A DNA stretch of 64,000 nt from Actinomadura litoris (GCF_009733595.1 NZ_WOFH01000011.1:186001-250000); one strand, 5' to 3'; shown: positions 9,849-19,682, counted from the stretch's first letter. The notes: generated from the letters alone by a model not told the origin. Numbers and translations: made by a program.

Positions 9849-10268
9849 ATGACTGACCGCGTCACCCTCGTCCGCAACCAGCGCCTCGCCCAGGTCGTCG
9901 AATACGCCTACGCGGCGACCGCGTCCCTTCCCTCGACACGGGCCATCTGGACGGCCGGAGCGTGCCCACTCGACAGCGACGGCGCCACCGTGGCCGTCGG
10001 CGACTACGCAGGCCAGGCCCACCAGGTGATGCGCAACCTCCAGGAGGCCCTGCGCGGCGCCGGCGCGACACTGAGCGACGTTGTGAAGACCACCGTGTAC
10101 GTCGCCTCCTCCAAGCAGGAAGACCTCGTTCAGGCTTGGCGGGTCGTCCGCGAGTACATGGGCGACCATGATGCCCCCAGCACGCTCCTCGGTGTCGCGA
10201 CACTCGGCTATGACGACCAACTCGTCGAGGTCGAGGCCGTCGCCGTGATCGACGATTCGCACAGTTGA
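9849..10268 (+). CDS. RidA/YjgF/Rid-family protein
   Basis: A 139-residue protein matching the Rid (YjgF/YER057c/UK114) family in length and pattern: a beta-rich start, then YAAT..LPSTRAIWTAGACPLD, the helix AHQVMRNLQEALRGAGATLSDVVKTTVYV, and the closing LLGVATLGYDDQLVEVEAVAV. Rid proteins form trimers and hydrolyse reactive enamine/imine intermediates released by PLP enzymes, or carry out related deaminations. The ATG at 9849 is used because the family starts about there; GGAG lies four bases upstream. The gene stands alone between the repeat array and an opposite-strand gene, so its substrate cannot be inferred. It may belong to a non-RidA Rid subgroup. Confidence 0.85.
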   Translation: MTDRVTLVRNQRLAQVVEYAYAATASLPSTRAIWTAGACPLDSDGATVAVGDYAGQAHQVMRNLQEALRGAGATLSDVVKTTVYVASSKQEDLVQAWRVVREYMGDHDAPSTLLGVATLGYDDQLVEVEAVAVIDDSHS

Positions 10269-10431
10269 GCCGACCTGCGCACACTCGTCCGAAAGCTGTC
10301 TCGGACTCCCTCGGGCGCGCCGCCGTTGGGCAGGCGCTCGACCTGCGGCCGGATCACCGTTCCGGAGATGACCGGCGGCGGGACGGGAAGGTCCGCATAC
10401 AGCGCTCCGTGAGCCAGCCAACTGTCGGCGG

Positions 10432-11160
10432 CTATTTGCGGGTGGTTTCTACCTCGGGAAGCGGGTTCGCCGTGTAAAGGCTCGCGCCCGTACCGATGCC
10501 GCCCCTGGACTCGTTGGTCACCTTGGGGTCGATGAGGCGAAGGATCCCGGTACACGAGGTGGGGCCGTCGAGTTGCGCGGTCAAGGTGATCGAGTCGGTG
10601 GGCACGCTGAGGTCGTAGAACCGGACCTCGTGGGAGAGAGGGAACCGTCCGCGTTTGTCGTGCAACCGCCAGGTGAGCCGGGCTTCGGAGGCGCAGGCCA
10701 TGTCGGACTGAAAGTCGAGGTGGCCGTCGAAGAAGTACTCGGGACCGGCGTGAAAGATGCGTTCGGACCAGGTCCTTTTCAGATGTGGCACGGTAAAGAT
10801 GGAAACCACGGCATTTCCTGCGGACAGCCGGTAGGCGAGCGCCTTGCCGGCGTGGTGACGGTTACCCGACTTGGGCACCGAGACCTGCCAGGGCGTGACT
10901 CCGGCGGAGAGCCGGGTCGAGGTGATCGCCTTCTTTTCGGAGTGGACCATCGGATCGACCACCCCAAAGGCAATAATTCCCCCGACCAGCATCACGATGG
11001 CGCACACGACGAGCGCCACGACTGTGCCCAAAAAGATCCGCTCGGTACTAGAGAAAGCGATGGAGGACCGCTCGGCGGCGCTCCCAGGATCCGGCGGCCG
11101 TGGCGCGGATGCCGCGCTCAGTGGCGTAGGGCCGCGGCCATCACGGCTCCTCTCGGACAC
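10432..11160 (-). CDS. Hypothetical single-pass membrane protein
   Basis: A 242-residue reading with a hydrophilic Pro/Ser/Arg-rich N-terminus (1-40), one strong transmembrane segment at about 43-66 (FLGTVVALVVCAIVMLVGGI) and an extracytoplasmic domain of about 170 residues. That domain contains two Cys (in SDMACASEARL and PTSCTGIL) that could form a disulfide. The start is a GTG at 11160 with GAGAGGAG just after it, so the true start is uncertain. I do not recognise the family. The opposite-strand open frame over the same stretch lacks any such organisation. The gene lies on the same strand as the methyltransferase genes upstream of it but is separated by nearly 300 bases. Confidence 0.6.
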   Translation of the reverse strand: MSERSRDGRGPTPLSAASAPRPPDPGSAAERSSIAFSSTERIFLGTVVALVVCAIVMLVGGIIAFGVVDPMVHSEKKAITSTRLSAGVTPWQVSVPKSGNRHHAGKALAYRLSAGNAVVSIFTVPHLKRTWSERIFHAGPEYFFDGHLDFQSDMACASEARLTWRLHDKRGRFPLSHEVRFYDLSVPTDSITLTAQLDGPTSCTGILRLIDPKVTNESRGGIGTGASLYTANPLPEVETTRK

Positions 11161-11452
11161 GACCGGCCCTCCGAACGATGCAGCTGGCGACGGCAGAGCT
11201 GTCGACCAAGATATGACGCCCGGCCGACCGTGCGAGCTTCCCGCGCCGCCAGGTTCCCGCTACCCACGCTGCGGTCCTGCTGATGGCATCGCGTATCAAG
11301 GCGCCCTCCGCGCTGACGCCGGTGGGAGGCGTAGCCGGCCCAGGATCTCCCGGCCGGGAGGGCGCGTTCAGCGGTGTAGGCCATGGGCCCCAACGGCTGG
11401 TTCACCAGGGAGGCGGCGCCCGCCTCCGGCGCAGGCTGGACGGCCCCGGGCT
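11161..11452. other. Intergenic stretch with a possible PIN-domain gene fragment
   Basis: No intact gene is seen. On the minus strand one frame around 11190-11220 reads HILVDSSAVASCIVRR and then stops, resembling the first strand of a VapC-type PIN toxin (LVDSSA with its catalytic Asp), but nothing PIN-like follows. This may be a decayed toxin fragment or coincidence. Confidence 0.25.
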
Positions 11453-11875
11453 TCAGACGTCCCGGCGAGCAGGTCGATCGGACGGGGGCAGGCGCTCCAG
11501 GGCGCCGTCGATGAGGTCCCAGCCGTTGATCTCGGCTGTTCCGGCGGACGCGAAGTCGTGTCCGCCCGCCAGAGCTTCGTCCAGCAGGGCACGGACGACA
11601 CCGGGGCGATGCAGGTTGAGGTAGGCGCGGTCGCTGGTTCGCAGCACTCCGCCGTCGTGGAACATGCCGTCGTTGACGATGCGGCCCGGTCCTTCGTGGA
11701 AGACGATGAACAACCGGCCAGGCGCCCCCTCCTGCCGCAGGCTCAGGACCTCTCGGCAGCCGTCGCAGCGCGGACGGCCTTCCTCGTCCCGGTAGCGCTT
11801 GTGACGGTGGCCCGCACCCCATCTATAGGTGAGCGACCCGACGAGGAGGCGGCGGACGGGACGGTTTCGGGCCAT
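11453..11875 (-). CDS. Hypothetical protein with a CxxC motif
   Basis: A 140-residue reading from ATG 11875. The N-terminus is basic (RNRPVRRLLVG), followed by RCDGCREVL at about 36-44, a CxxC pair that could bind zinc or be redox-active. Next come a hydrophobic strand (LFIVFHEGPG) and a helical C-terminus ending in SDRPARRDV. I do not recognise the family. It is co-directional with the methyltransferase gene 50 bases upstream and could share its transcript. Codon third-position bias fits a real gene in this frame better than in the competing frames. Confidence 0.5.
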   Translation of the reverse strand: MARNRPVRRLLVGSLTYRWGAGHRHKRYRDEEGRPRCDGCREVLSLRQEGAPGRLFIVFHEGPGRIVNDGMFHDGGVLRTSDRAYLNLHRPGVVRALLDEALAGGHDFASAGTAEINGWDLIDGALERLPPSDRPARRDV

Positions 11876-11924
11876 GTCGGACGAACATAGCCGGTGTCCG
11901 AATGGTCCGCGCGACCCGAGCGCG

Positions 11925-12644
11925 TCAACCGGGGCGGTGGGCGCGGGCGAACAGGCAGGTGCCGGGCCAGGTCGCGATGGGGAGGCGGCGTTCGAGCGCC
12001 GCCGCCAGGCGTAGGGCTTCGTTGGTGAACGGGTGGAGCGGTGCCAGGTCCTCGTAGTGCGCGCTGCGATGGCGGAGCAGGCGCAGCGGGGGACGGAGCA
12101 GGACGCCGCGGCTCCAGACCCGGTCGAGGAGCAGACCGGCGCCGTCCAGCAGGTCGACCAGTGCGCGGCGCGTGTAGCGGCGGACGCGGCCGAGGGACAC
12201 GTCGTGCGCGGACCACAGCGCCATGTCGCACGGGACGGAGAGCAGCACCGTCCCACCGGGACGCAGCACGCGTGTGATCTCGGCGGCGGCACGCGCGTCG
12301 TCCTCGATGTGCTCCAGGACGTCCATCGCCAGCGCCATGTCGTAGCGCTCGGAGGGGAGCGGCAGGTAGCGCGCGTCTCCCTCGTACGCTTCGACGCCGT
12401 GGGCGCGTGCCAGTGCCACGGCCACGGGGTTGAGGTCGATCGCCGTGGCCTGCCAGCCGTGCGCGGCGAGTTCCTTGGAGTTGCCGCCCGCTCCGGCGCC
12501 GATGTCGACGGCGTCCCCGGGGACGCTGTACCGCAGCAACTCCCTGGACAGGATCGCGCGGCGTTCGCGGTACCACCAGTTGTCGTTCTCGATCCGCGCG
12601 ACCCGCTGGAGTTCGATGGTGTCCACGGCACAAGCCGACGCCAT
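11925..12644 (-). CDS. Class I SAM-dependent methyltransferase (small-molecule type)
   Basis: A 239-residue Rossmann methyltransferase. Motif I VDIGAGAGGN is at 46-55, an acidic residue ends the next strand (ATAIDLNPVAV), and the YDMALAMDVLEHIEDD and LRPGGTVLLSVP blocks typical of the Methyltransf_11/25 families follow. It begins with an N-terminal helix containing NDNWWYRERR, a pattern common in actinobacterial methyltransferases near polymer or lipid genes. The ATG at 12644 was chosen from homologue length; its ribosome binding site is weak (GAAGG). It lies downstream of coxG on the same strand, 92 bases away. The substrate cannot be predicted. Confidence 0.8.
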   Translation of the reverse strand: MASACAVDTIELQRVARIENDNWWYRERRAILSRELLRYSVPGDAVDIGAGAGGNSKELAAHGWQATAIDLNPVAVALARAHGVEAYEGDARYLPLPSERYDMALAMDVLEHIEDDARAAAEITRVLRPGGTVLLSVPCDMALWSAHDVSLGRVRRYTRRALVDLLDGAGLLLDRVWSRGVLLRPPLRLLRHRSAHYEDLAPLHPFTNEALRLAAALERRLPIATWPGTCLFARAHRPG

Positions 12645-12736
12645 CAGGGTGCCTTCGGGCCATCGTCGCCGCCGCCCGCGGAGGGATCGTTGACGCTGCC
12701 TTGACCCCTCCGGGGCGCTGCCGACGCTCGGCGCGT

Positions 12737-13825
12737 TCAGCGGGACTTGCGGCGGCGGGCCAGGAAGCGGACGGCCAGGAAGAGGGCGACCCCGGCGCCC
12801 AGCACCGGGGCGGCGCGCTTCGCCAGCGAGGGGCCTGCGAACTCCAGCAGGTCGATCGCGTCGTCCACGGGTTGGGCGCGGGTGGCCTCGGCCGCGTGCC
12901 GTCCACGGGACGCCGCCGCTTCGGGGACCTCCGCCTCGGAGGGCTTGGACGGCGCGGCCTTCGCGCTCACCTCCGACTCCGGCTCGGCGGACGGCTTGGT
13001 GTCGGACTCTCCAGACTTCTCGCCCTCGGGCTTCGGAGACGCGGAGGCTTCGGGCGCCGAGGACGCTTCCGCCTCGCTGGCGCTCTCCGCCTTCGCGGTC
13101 GCGTCGGCCGTCGCAGCCGCGTCTGGTTCTGCGGCCGCGTCCGGTTTGCCGGCACCAGCCAACTTCGCGGCCACGGCCGGCTTTGCGGCCGCGTCCGATT
13201 TTGCGGGCGCGTCCGGCTTCGCGGTCGCCTCCGGTTTGGCGGTCGCGTCCGGCTTCGCGGGCGCGTCTGGCTTTGCGGTTGTGTCCGGTTTTGGGGTCGT
13301 GGCCGTGGACGGTTCGGGGGTCGTCGTTGGCTTTGTTGGGGGCTTGGGCTCTGCTTTGGTGGGGGTGGTCGGCGCGGCGCCGGGGGACTCCAGTTCGGCG
13401 GCCAGGGCCTTCGCGAAGCGGGCGACGATCTTGGAGCCGACCTCGGACAGGATGTTGCGGCCGAACTGCGCCGGGCGGCCGGTCACGTTGAGCTTGGTCT
13501 GGACGGTCACGCGGGTCGTGCCGTCCTCCTCGTGGAGTTGCGCCTGAATGGTGGCGGACGCGGTGCCCGAACCGCGCGCCTCCTTGGCGGCGGCCTCCAG
13601 CGTGACCGAGCGGGACGCCTCGTCGGCCGAGACGATGCGGGCGGTGCCGCGATAGGTGATGGTCATCGCGCCGACCTTCACCTTCAGGCGTCCGGTGTAC
13701 TCCTCGCCCTCCGTCGAGTCGAGGGTCGCGCCCGGCATGCAGGCGGCGACGCGTTCCACGTCCAGCAGAACCGGCCAGGCCTGGTCCACCGGCACGGGGA
13801 CGGTGAAATCGTGGTCTAGTTCCAT
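12737..13825 (-). CDS. coxG: CoxG-like SRPBCC protein with repetitive linker and C-terminal membrane anchor
   Basis: Residues 1-145 are an SRPBCC/CoxG (PF06240) domain, as in MELDHDFTVPVPVDQAWPVL and the later CMPGATL and ITYRGTARI strands. In aerobic CO-dehydrogenase operons CoxG helps recruit or mature the enzyme at the membrane. Residues about 150-320 are a disordered Ala/Lys/Pro/Asp/Glu tract with imperfect repeats of the type AKPDAxAKPE, then RRFLARRRKSR-type basic residues after a hydrophobic helix near 338-356, so the protein is probably tethered to the membrane by its C-terminus. It follows coxM on the same strand, but a strong hairpin and about 240 bases separate them, so it may have its own promoter. 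Repeat length is likely to vary between strains. Confidence 0.82.
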   Translation of the reverse strand: MELDHDFTVPVPVDQAWPVLLDVERVAACMPGATLDSTEGEEYTGRLKVKVGAMTITYRGTARIVSADEASRSVTLEAAAKEARGSGTASATIQAQLHEEDGTTRVTVQTKLNVTGRPAQFGRNILSEVGSKIVARFAKALAAELESPGAAPTTPTKAEPKPPTKPTTTPEPSTATTPKPDTTAKPDAPAKPDATAKPEATAKPDAPAKSDAAAKPAVAAKLAGAGKPDAAAEPDAAATADATAKAESASEAEASSAPEASASPKPEGEKSGESDTKPSAEPESEVSAKAAPSKPSEAEVPEAAASRGRHAAEATRAQPVDDAIDLLEFAGPSLAKRAAPVLGAGVALFLAVRFLARRRKSR

Positions 13826-14016
13826 GATCGCAGTCCTTCTCGTCCGGAGACCTTGCTCGCGACCTTACGACCGCCGCCGGGGGCGCCGCCAGTCGGGGGA
13901 CACGCGGCCCCGCCCCGGCGCGTCCGGGCCTCGTTACATGATCATGTTCGCATCGTCCCGGCCATGCTCCCGACGACCCGCCCAGGTACCGCAGTCTCGG
14001 GCTTCGCGGCGTCACA

Positions 14017-14060
14017 CCGCACCCGCGCCCGCCCTGTCCCGGACGCGGGCGCGGGTGCGG
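14017..14060 (-). terminator. Strong hairpin after coxM
   Basis: CCGCACCCGCGCCCG pairs perfectly with CGGGCGCGGGTGCGG (15 bp) around a 14-base loop, starting 6 bases past the coxM stop. There is no clear T-run, as is usual for actinomycete terminators. It probably ends the coxSLM transcript ahead of coxG. Confidence 0.65.
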
Positions 14061-14065
14061 CATGG

Positions 14066-14920
14066 TCAGGAGGCGGCCGCCGCCAACGCCCGGGCGGTGA
14101 GGACGGTCGCCAGATGCCGTCGGTATTCAGATGAACCATGCAGGTCGGCGGGCGGCTCGGCACCGTCCGCGGCGTGCTCGGCAGCCGAACGGAACGCCGC
14201 CTCGGAAACGGCGCCGCCCGCGACGGCACGCTCGACCTCGGACGCGCGCACAGGCGTGGAACCCATGTTGGTGAGCGCGATCCTGGCTTCCCCGACCGTA
14301 CCGTTCTCGCGGCGGACGGCGCAGGCCACGCCCACGATCGCCCATGCCTGGGCCGTCCGGTGGAACTTCTCGTAGTGCGCGCCCCAGCCCGCGCCCAGCT
14401 TGGGGATCCGTACGCTGAGCAGCAGCTCGTCGGGCTCCATCGCGGACGTCATCCAGTCCACGAAGAAGTCCGCGGCCGGGATCTCCCGCTCGCCCCGCAC
14501 GGAGCGCACGAGGAACACCGCGTCCAGCGCGAGCGCCACGGCGGGCAGGTCTCCGGCCGGGTCGGCGTGCGCGAGCGACCCGCCGAACGTCCCCCGATGC
14601 CGGACGGCCGGATCGGCGACCGTCTCCGTCGCCCGCGCGATCAGCGGGGCGAACTCGCGGACCAGCGGGTCCCGGACGACCTGGTGGTGCGTGGCCATCG
14701 CGCCGATCATGAGCGTGTCGCCCTCGTCGCGGATCTCGCGCAAGGGGTCGACGCGGTCGAGGTCGATCAGCGAGTCGGGGTAGGCGAGGCGGAGCCGCAG
14801 CAGCGGCATGAGGCTCTGCCCGCCGGCGAGGATCTTGGCGTCCTCGCCCGCGTCCGCCAGCGCGGTGACCGCCTCGTCCACCGTGCCCGGACGGACGTAG
14901 TCGAACGTCGCGGGGATCAT
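14066..14920 (-). CDS. coxM: Molybdenum hydroxylase FAD-binding subunit (CoxM family)
   Basis: A 284-residue protein with the CoxM/CutM signature: FDYVRPGTVDEAV at the start, the FAD pyrophosphate motif LAGGQSLMPLLRLRL, and the second motif TVADPAVRHRGTFGGSLAHADPAGD. The C-terminal CO-dehydrogenase flavoprotein domain closes the chain. It transfers electrons from the iron-sulfur subunit to FAD and on to an acceptor. Its ATG overlaps the coxL stop by four bases (ATGA), giving translational coupling in the order coxS-coxL-coxM. The start at 14920 is fixed by this overlap and by family length. The substrate depends on CoxL, which is of form II type. Confidence 0.93.
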   Translation of the reverse strand: MIPATFDYVRPGTVDEAVTALADAGEDAKILAGGQSLMPLLRLRLAYPDSLIDLDRVDPLREIRDEGDTLMIGAMATHHQVVRDPLVREFAPLIARATETVADPAVRHRGTFGGSLAHADPAGDLPAVALALDAVFLVRSVRGEREIPAADFFVDWMTSAMEPDELLLSVRIPKLGAGWGAHYEKFHRTAQAWAIVGVACAVRRENGTVGEARIALTNMGSTPVRASEVERAVAGGAVSEAAFRSAAEHAADGAEPPADLHGSSEYRRHLATVLTARALAAAAS

Positions 14921-17357
14921 CGGGTGCCTCCCTCGGAGCCGAGACCGCCGCCCGCACCGGGTGCGGTGCCGCCGGGCGGCGCCCCGGAGCCGCCCGTTCC
15001 TGAACCGGAGCGCAGCGCGCGCCACACGCGTTCGGGTGTGCACGGCATCGCGACGTCGTGGACGCCGTACGGCCGCAGCGCGTCCACGATCGCGTTGACG
15101 ACCGCCGGGGTCGAGGCGATCGTGCCCGCCTCGCCGACGCCCTTCACGCCGAGCGGGTTGGACGTCGCCGGGGTCTCGGTGCGTCCGGTGATGAAGTGGG
15201 GCAGATCCGCCGCCGACGGGACCAGGTAGTCGGCCATCGTGGTCGTCGTCAGGTTCCCCTCGGCGTCGTAGACGGCCTCCTCGTAGAGCGCCTGGGCGAT
15301 GCCCTGCGCGAGGCCGCCGTGCACCTGGCCCTCGACGATCAGCGGGTTCACGACCTTGCCGACGTCGTCGACCGCGACATAGCGGTGGATCCGCACCATC
15401 CCGGTCTCGGTGTCGACCTCGGCGGCGCACAGGTGCGTGCCGTGCGGGAAGGAGAAGTTCTCCGGGTCGAAGGTGGCGTCGGAGTCCAGGGACGGTTCGA
15501 GGCCGTCCGGCAGGTCGTGCGCGGTGAACGCGGCGGACGCGATCTCCTGGATGGTCCGGCCCTCCTCGGGGACGCCGCGGACGCTGAACCGTCCGCCGTC
15601 GAAGTCGAGGTCGGTCTCGGCGGCCTCCAGCAGGTGCGCGGCGACGCGGCGGGCCTTGTCCACGACCTTGTCGCAGGCCGAGGACAGGGCGATGCCTCCG
15701 ACGGCGAGCGACCGCGAACCGTAGGTGTCCATGCCCTTGGGCGACACGGCGGTGTCACCGTGCAGGACCTTCACGTCCTCGAACGGGACGCCGAGCCGGT
15801 CGGCGGTGATCTGCGCCCACGCCGTCTCGTGGCCCTGCCCGTGCGGGGACGTGCCGGTGACGACCTCGACCTTCCCGGACGGCAGCACCCGCACCGCCGC
15901 GTGCTCCCATCCTCCGGCGCCGTAGGACAGCGAGCCCAGCACCCGGGACGGCGCGATGCCGCACATCTCGGTGAACGTGGACACGCCGATGCCGAGCTGC
16001 ACCGGATCGCGCCGCTCGCGCCGCGCCGCCTGCTCCGCGCGCAACGCGTCGTAGTCGAACAGCCCGAGCGCCTTCTCCGTCGCCGACTCGTAGTCGCCGG
16101 AGTCGTAGGTGAGGCCCGCGACCGTCTCGTAGGGGAACTCCTCGTGCCCGATCCAGTTGCGGCGCCGCACCTCGATGGGGTCGAGGTCCAGTTCGGCGGC
16201 CAGTTCGTCCATCAGCCGCTCGATCGCGTAGGTGGCCTCGGGACGGCCCGCGCCCCGGTAGGCGTCGGTCGGCGTCTTGGTGGTGAACACGCCCGAGCAG
16301 GTGAAGGAGTAGGCGTCCATCTTGTAGATGCCGTTGAACATGAACGCGCCGAGCAGCGGGATGCCGGGCGTGACGAGCATCAGGTAGGCGCCCATGTCGG
16401 CGAGCAGGTCCACCTTCAGGCCGCGGATCCGGCCGTCCCGCTCGGCGGCGAGCGTGAGCCGCTGGATCTGGTCGCGGCCGTGGTGGACGGTCATGTTGCC
16501 CTCGCTGCGCGACTCCGTCCACTTGACGGGACGGCCGAGCCGCCGCGCGAGCAGCAGCGCGATGACCTCCTCCCCGTACACCTGGAGCTTGGACCCGAAC
16601 CCGCCGCCGACGTCCGGCGCGACGACCCGGAGCCGGTGCTCGGGGATGCCGGTGACCGTCGCGAGCATCAGCCGCAGGATGTGCGGGATCTGCGTGGAGG
16701 AGTACAGCGTGAACTCCTCGCCCTCCGGAACGCACAGCACCGCGCGCGGCTCCATCGCGGACGGGATCAGCCGCTGCTGGACGTACCGGCGCTCCAGGAC
16801 GACCGGCGCGTCCCGCAGCGCCGCGTCCAGGTCGCCGTTCTCGAACACCCACGTGTAGGACTTGTTCGTCCCGAGGCCGGTGTGGACGAGGTCGGCGCCC
16901 TCGGCCAGCGCGTCCTCCATGTCGGTGACGGCGGGCAGCGGCTCGTAGTCGACGTCGATCTCCTCCAGCGCGTCGATCGCCGCGTACCGGTCGCGGGCGA
17001 CGACGCAGGCCACGGGCTCGCCGACGTAGCGGACCTCCGCCACCGCCATCGGCGGGTGGTCCGGGTGTTTCATGTCTTCGGTGACGACCCAGGCGCAAGG
17101 CAGCGCGCCCTGCTCGTCCGCGATGTCGGAGCCGCTGAGTACGGTGACCACACCGGGATGCTCGCGCGCCGGCGAGGTGTCGACGCGGGTGATGCGGGCG
17201 TGCGCGTGGGGGCTGCGCAGGAACGCGACGTGCAGCGTCCCGGCGGGGGTGATGTTGTCGGTCCAGCGCGTCCGTCCGGTGACGAGGCGGGCGTCCTCGC
17301 TGCGCTTGCGCGGCGCGCCGACCTCCTTCGCCGCCGCGGGGCCCTCGGCGGTGGCGG

Positions 17358-17361
<4 letters not shown>
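14917..17361 (-). CDS. coxL: Molybdenum hydroxylase large subunit, form II CoxL type
   Basis: An 814-residue xanthine-dehydrogenase-family subunit binding the Mo-pterin cofactor. Visible motifs are GGGFGSK (cofactor binding), the active-site loop AYRGAGRPEATY near residue 366, and GVGEAGT near 740 with the catalytic glutamate. True aerobic CO dehydrogenases (form I) carry AYxCSFR in the loop; AYRGAGR is the form II signature, whose physiological substrate is mostly unproven. The name coxL therefore marks homology, not demonstrated CO oxidation. Its start overlaps the coxS stop by four bases and its stop overlaps coxM. No cofactor-insertion gene (coxD/E/F-like) is visible nearby, so maturation factors must be elsewhere. 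Confidence 0.93.
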
Positions 17362-17849
<488 letters not shown>

Positions 17850-18175
17850 GCGTTCTCCCAGGGACGTCTCGGGGTTGGCTGGAGAGGGACGTCCTCGGGC
17901 GGTGCGCGCTGGTCGGGCCACGTCATCGGCCACCTCGTCATCGGCCACCTCCGCGAAAGGCGACCTAACGAACGTATGCCGAGGTTGAAGTGTGTACCAG
18001 TCCCCGGCGCCGTTTGTTTACCCGGGGGTTGCGTACTTTATTTGGAATCCCGCCCGACCTCGCGCGGCCCACACGCCACAACCACGGCGCCACCGGAACA
18101 ACACCAGCGGCGCGGCGGCACAGGCACGGCGGCACAGGCACGGCGGCGGCCACGGCTTCGAAGGCAGCGCGCCCC
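17850..18175. other. Cox operon leader and low-complexity spacer
   Basis: Divided between the cox operon promoter region (17850-18010) and the 3' flank of the CHAP gene. It contains the tandem GGCACAGGCACGGCG repeat at about 18118-18145 and an A/T-richer patch (CGTACTTTATTTGGAATCC, about 18030-18050) that may hold a promoter. No gene is supported. Confidence 0.45.
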
Positions 18176-18204
18176 GCCCCGGTGCGGTGGCGCCGCACCG
18201 GGGC
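18176..18204 (-). terminator. Hairpin terminator after the CHAP hydrolase gene
   Basis: GCCCCGGTGCGG-TGGCG-CCGCACCGGGGC is a perfect 12-bp stem with a 5-base loop, about 30 bases beyond the stop of the CHAP gene. Confidence 0.65.
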
Positions 18205-18233
18205 AGGTCACGCGGGCTCCAGGAGCGCGGGAT

Positions 18234-18941
18234 TCAGTTCACGCGGAGCAGGACGGGCCAGGTCTTCTGGCCGACGACGCCGTCGGAGGGGATCCCGCCC
18301 CACTTCTGGACGGCCTTCACCGCCTTCTCGGTCGCGTCGTCGAACTTGCCGGTCATCTTGATCTCGGGGTGGCTGCGGGCGAGCAGCAGCGCCTGCACGC
18401 TCTGTACGTGTTCGCCCGTGGCGCCCTTGGCGAGTTGCGGCAGTTTCTTCACCATGTCCTCCGTCCAGTTGCCTCCGCCGTAGGCGGGGCGTCCGTATCC
18501 GGCGATGACGTCCGACGCGCGTACGCGGCGTTTGCACGCGTTCGCGGTGTTGGCCTCGATGGTCTGGACCCGTCCTCCGCCGAGGGCCTTCTCGACGATC
18601 CCGACGTGGTCGATGGCGCCGACCGAGTTGGAGGCGCCCCAGTCGAAGAAGACGATGTCACCGGGCTTGGCCCGGTTGACCTCGGCCGTGGTGCCGACGT
18701 GCCAGCGCCCGACCTTCTGGAAGTCCTGGGCGTGCCAGACCGTGTAGGCGCGGTCGCCGCCCGGGAGGACGGCCGCCGCGTTGCCGCTGTGCCTGGCCCA
18801 GAACGTGATGGCCATGTCGCACCACGAGGCGTCGAGGAACTCGTCGCCGTGCCGGGACGCGTACTCCCGCGTGATCCTGTTCGGCCGTCCGGCCATCCCG
18901 AGGCACCTGCGGGCCTCGGCCAGCATCTGCGCCGCGCCCAT
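18234..18941 (-). CDS. CHAP-domain peptidoglycan amidohydrolase with peptidoglycan-binding domain
   Basis: A 235-residue protein. The CHAP domain (about 1-150) has catalytic Cys41 in SWCDMA, His112 in IDHVGIV and a polar partner near 129-131 (EANT). A PG_binding_1 domain (about 165-232; GEHVQSVQALLL, GKFDDATEKAV, GVVGQKTW) follows. Such enzymes cut peptide stems or cross-bridges of murein. There is no signal peptide or membrane segment, which is odd for a wall enzyme; it may leave by a non-Sec route or by lysis, or belong to a phage-tail-like/contractile system. Its start overlaps the stop of a small acidic protein by one base (TGATG), so the two are translated together. Confidence 0.85.
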   Translation of the reverse strand: MGAAQMLAEARRCLGMAGRPNRITREYASRHGDEFLDASWCDMAITFWARHSGNAAAVLPGGDRAYTVWHAQDFQKVGRWHVGTTAEVNRAKPGDIVFFDWGASNSVGAIDHVGIVEKALGGGRVQTIEANTANACKRRVRASDVIAGYGRPAYGGGNWTEDMVKKLPQLAKGATGEHVQSVQALLLARSHPEIKMTGKFDDATEKAVKAVQKWGGIPSDGVVGQKTWPVLLRVN

Positions 18942-19189
18942 CAGCCGTCCTCCGCCGGGACGTCGTCCCCCGAGCCGTCCCCGGTGTCACCCTCTGTGTC
19001 ACCCTCCGCGTCGCCCTCCGCCGAGGTGTCGCCCTCCGCGCGGAAGACGCCCTCGGCGTCGGGCTCGCCGTAGAGCTGGCGGAGGACCGCCTCTTCGTCG
19101 GCCTCGGTGGCCCGATCGACATCGGGATGAACATCGACTTTGCCCATATGGGCCAGTTCGCTCGCGTCCGTTCCTGTCTGGGGGGTCAC
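18941..19189 (-). CDS. Small acidic repeat protein coupled to the CHAP hydrolase
   Basis: 82 residues. After a short N-terminal region (LAHMGKVDVHPDVDRATEADEEAVLRQLYG) comes a tract of EGDT/EGDA repeats, so the C-terminal half is very acidic and Thr/Gly-rich. It shares a one-base stop/start overlap with the CHAP gene, which implies a related job, perhaps as partner, inhibitor or localisation factor. No known domain is recognised. The only alternatives are frames with no coding character, and I think this one is real because of the coupling. Confidence 0.65.
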   Translation of the reverse strand: MTPQTGTDASELAHMGKVDVHPDVDRATEADEEAVLRQLYGEPDAEGVFRAEGDTSAEGDAEGDTEGDTGDGSGDDVPAEDG

Positions 19190-19322
19190 TACTCCTCCGT
19201 ATGGTCGGCGGTGGCCGTCCCGCTACGTGGGCGACCTCCGACCGACAGTAATGGGTCTCCCCATTAGACATCCGGAATTCGCCCTAAATCACTCATGGCG
19301 TGGTAACAACCTGCTACCTGGA

Positions 19323-19649
19323 TCATTCATCCTGTGACTCCTCGGGGGCCACGTGGGTGAATGTGCCGTCGAAAGGGCCGCTGGACGATCCGGGCGACAT
19401 GCCGCTCGACGAGCCGGCGACCTCGTTGATGATGTCGCTGCCCGGGCTCCCGTTCCCCTTGGCGAGGTTGAGGGAGCGGTCGACCTCCAGGAGGCTGTCG
19501 TTCCCCGCGTCCTCCCCGCTGTTGTGGACGTTGTAGAGGTTGACGTTGAGGTCGCGCATCACGGGGGCGGGTTCCGCGGACGCGGTTCCGGCCGTCCCGA
19601 TGCCGATGACGCATGCGGCGGCGACGGTGACGAAGACTCTGACCAGCAT
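19323..19649 (-). CDS. Small secreted protein
   Basis: 108 residues with a Sec signal peptide: LVRVFVTVAAACVIGIGTAG followed by an A-x-A cleavage site at TASAEPAP (cut after about residue 25). The mature part is Gly/Ser/Asp/Asn-rich with no cysteine and no known domain (NVNLYNVHNSGEDAGNDSLLE). AAGGAAG precedes the ATG. It resembles short, secreted, low-complexity actinomycete proteins of unknown use. It lies alone between the CHAP pair and the transporter gene. Confidence 0.7.
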   Translation of the reverse strand: MLVRVFVTVAAACVIGIGTAGTASAEPAPVMRDLNVNLYNVHNSGEDAGNDSLLEVDRSLNLAKGNGSPGSDIINEVAGSSSGMSPGSSSGPFDGTFTHVAPEESQDE

Positions 19650-19682
19650 GGCTTCCTTCCAAGCGAGAAGACGGGTGGGGGG

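Noticed and set aside
11190..11220. VapC toxin
   Set aside because: Only the first LVDSSA strand is present and it stops after about 15 residues; no antitoxin gene.
10573..11283. Plus-strand 236-codon ORF over the membrane-protein gene
   Set aside because: Gly/Val/Asp-rich antisense shadow with no domain; the minus-strand reading has a clear transmembrane helix.
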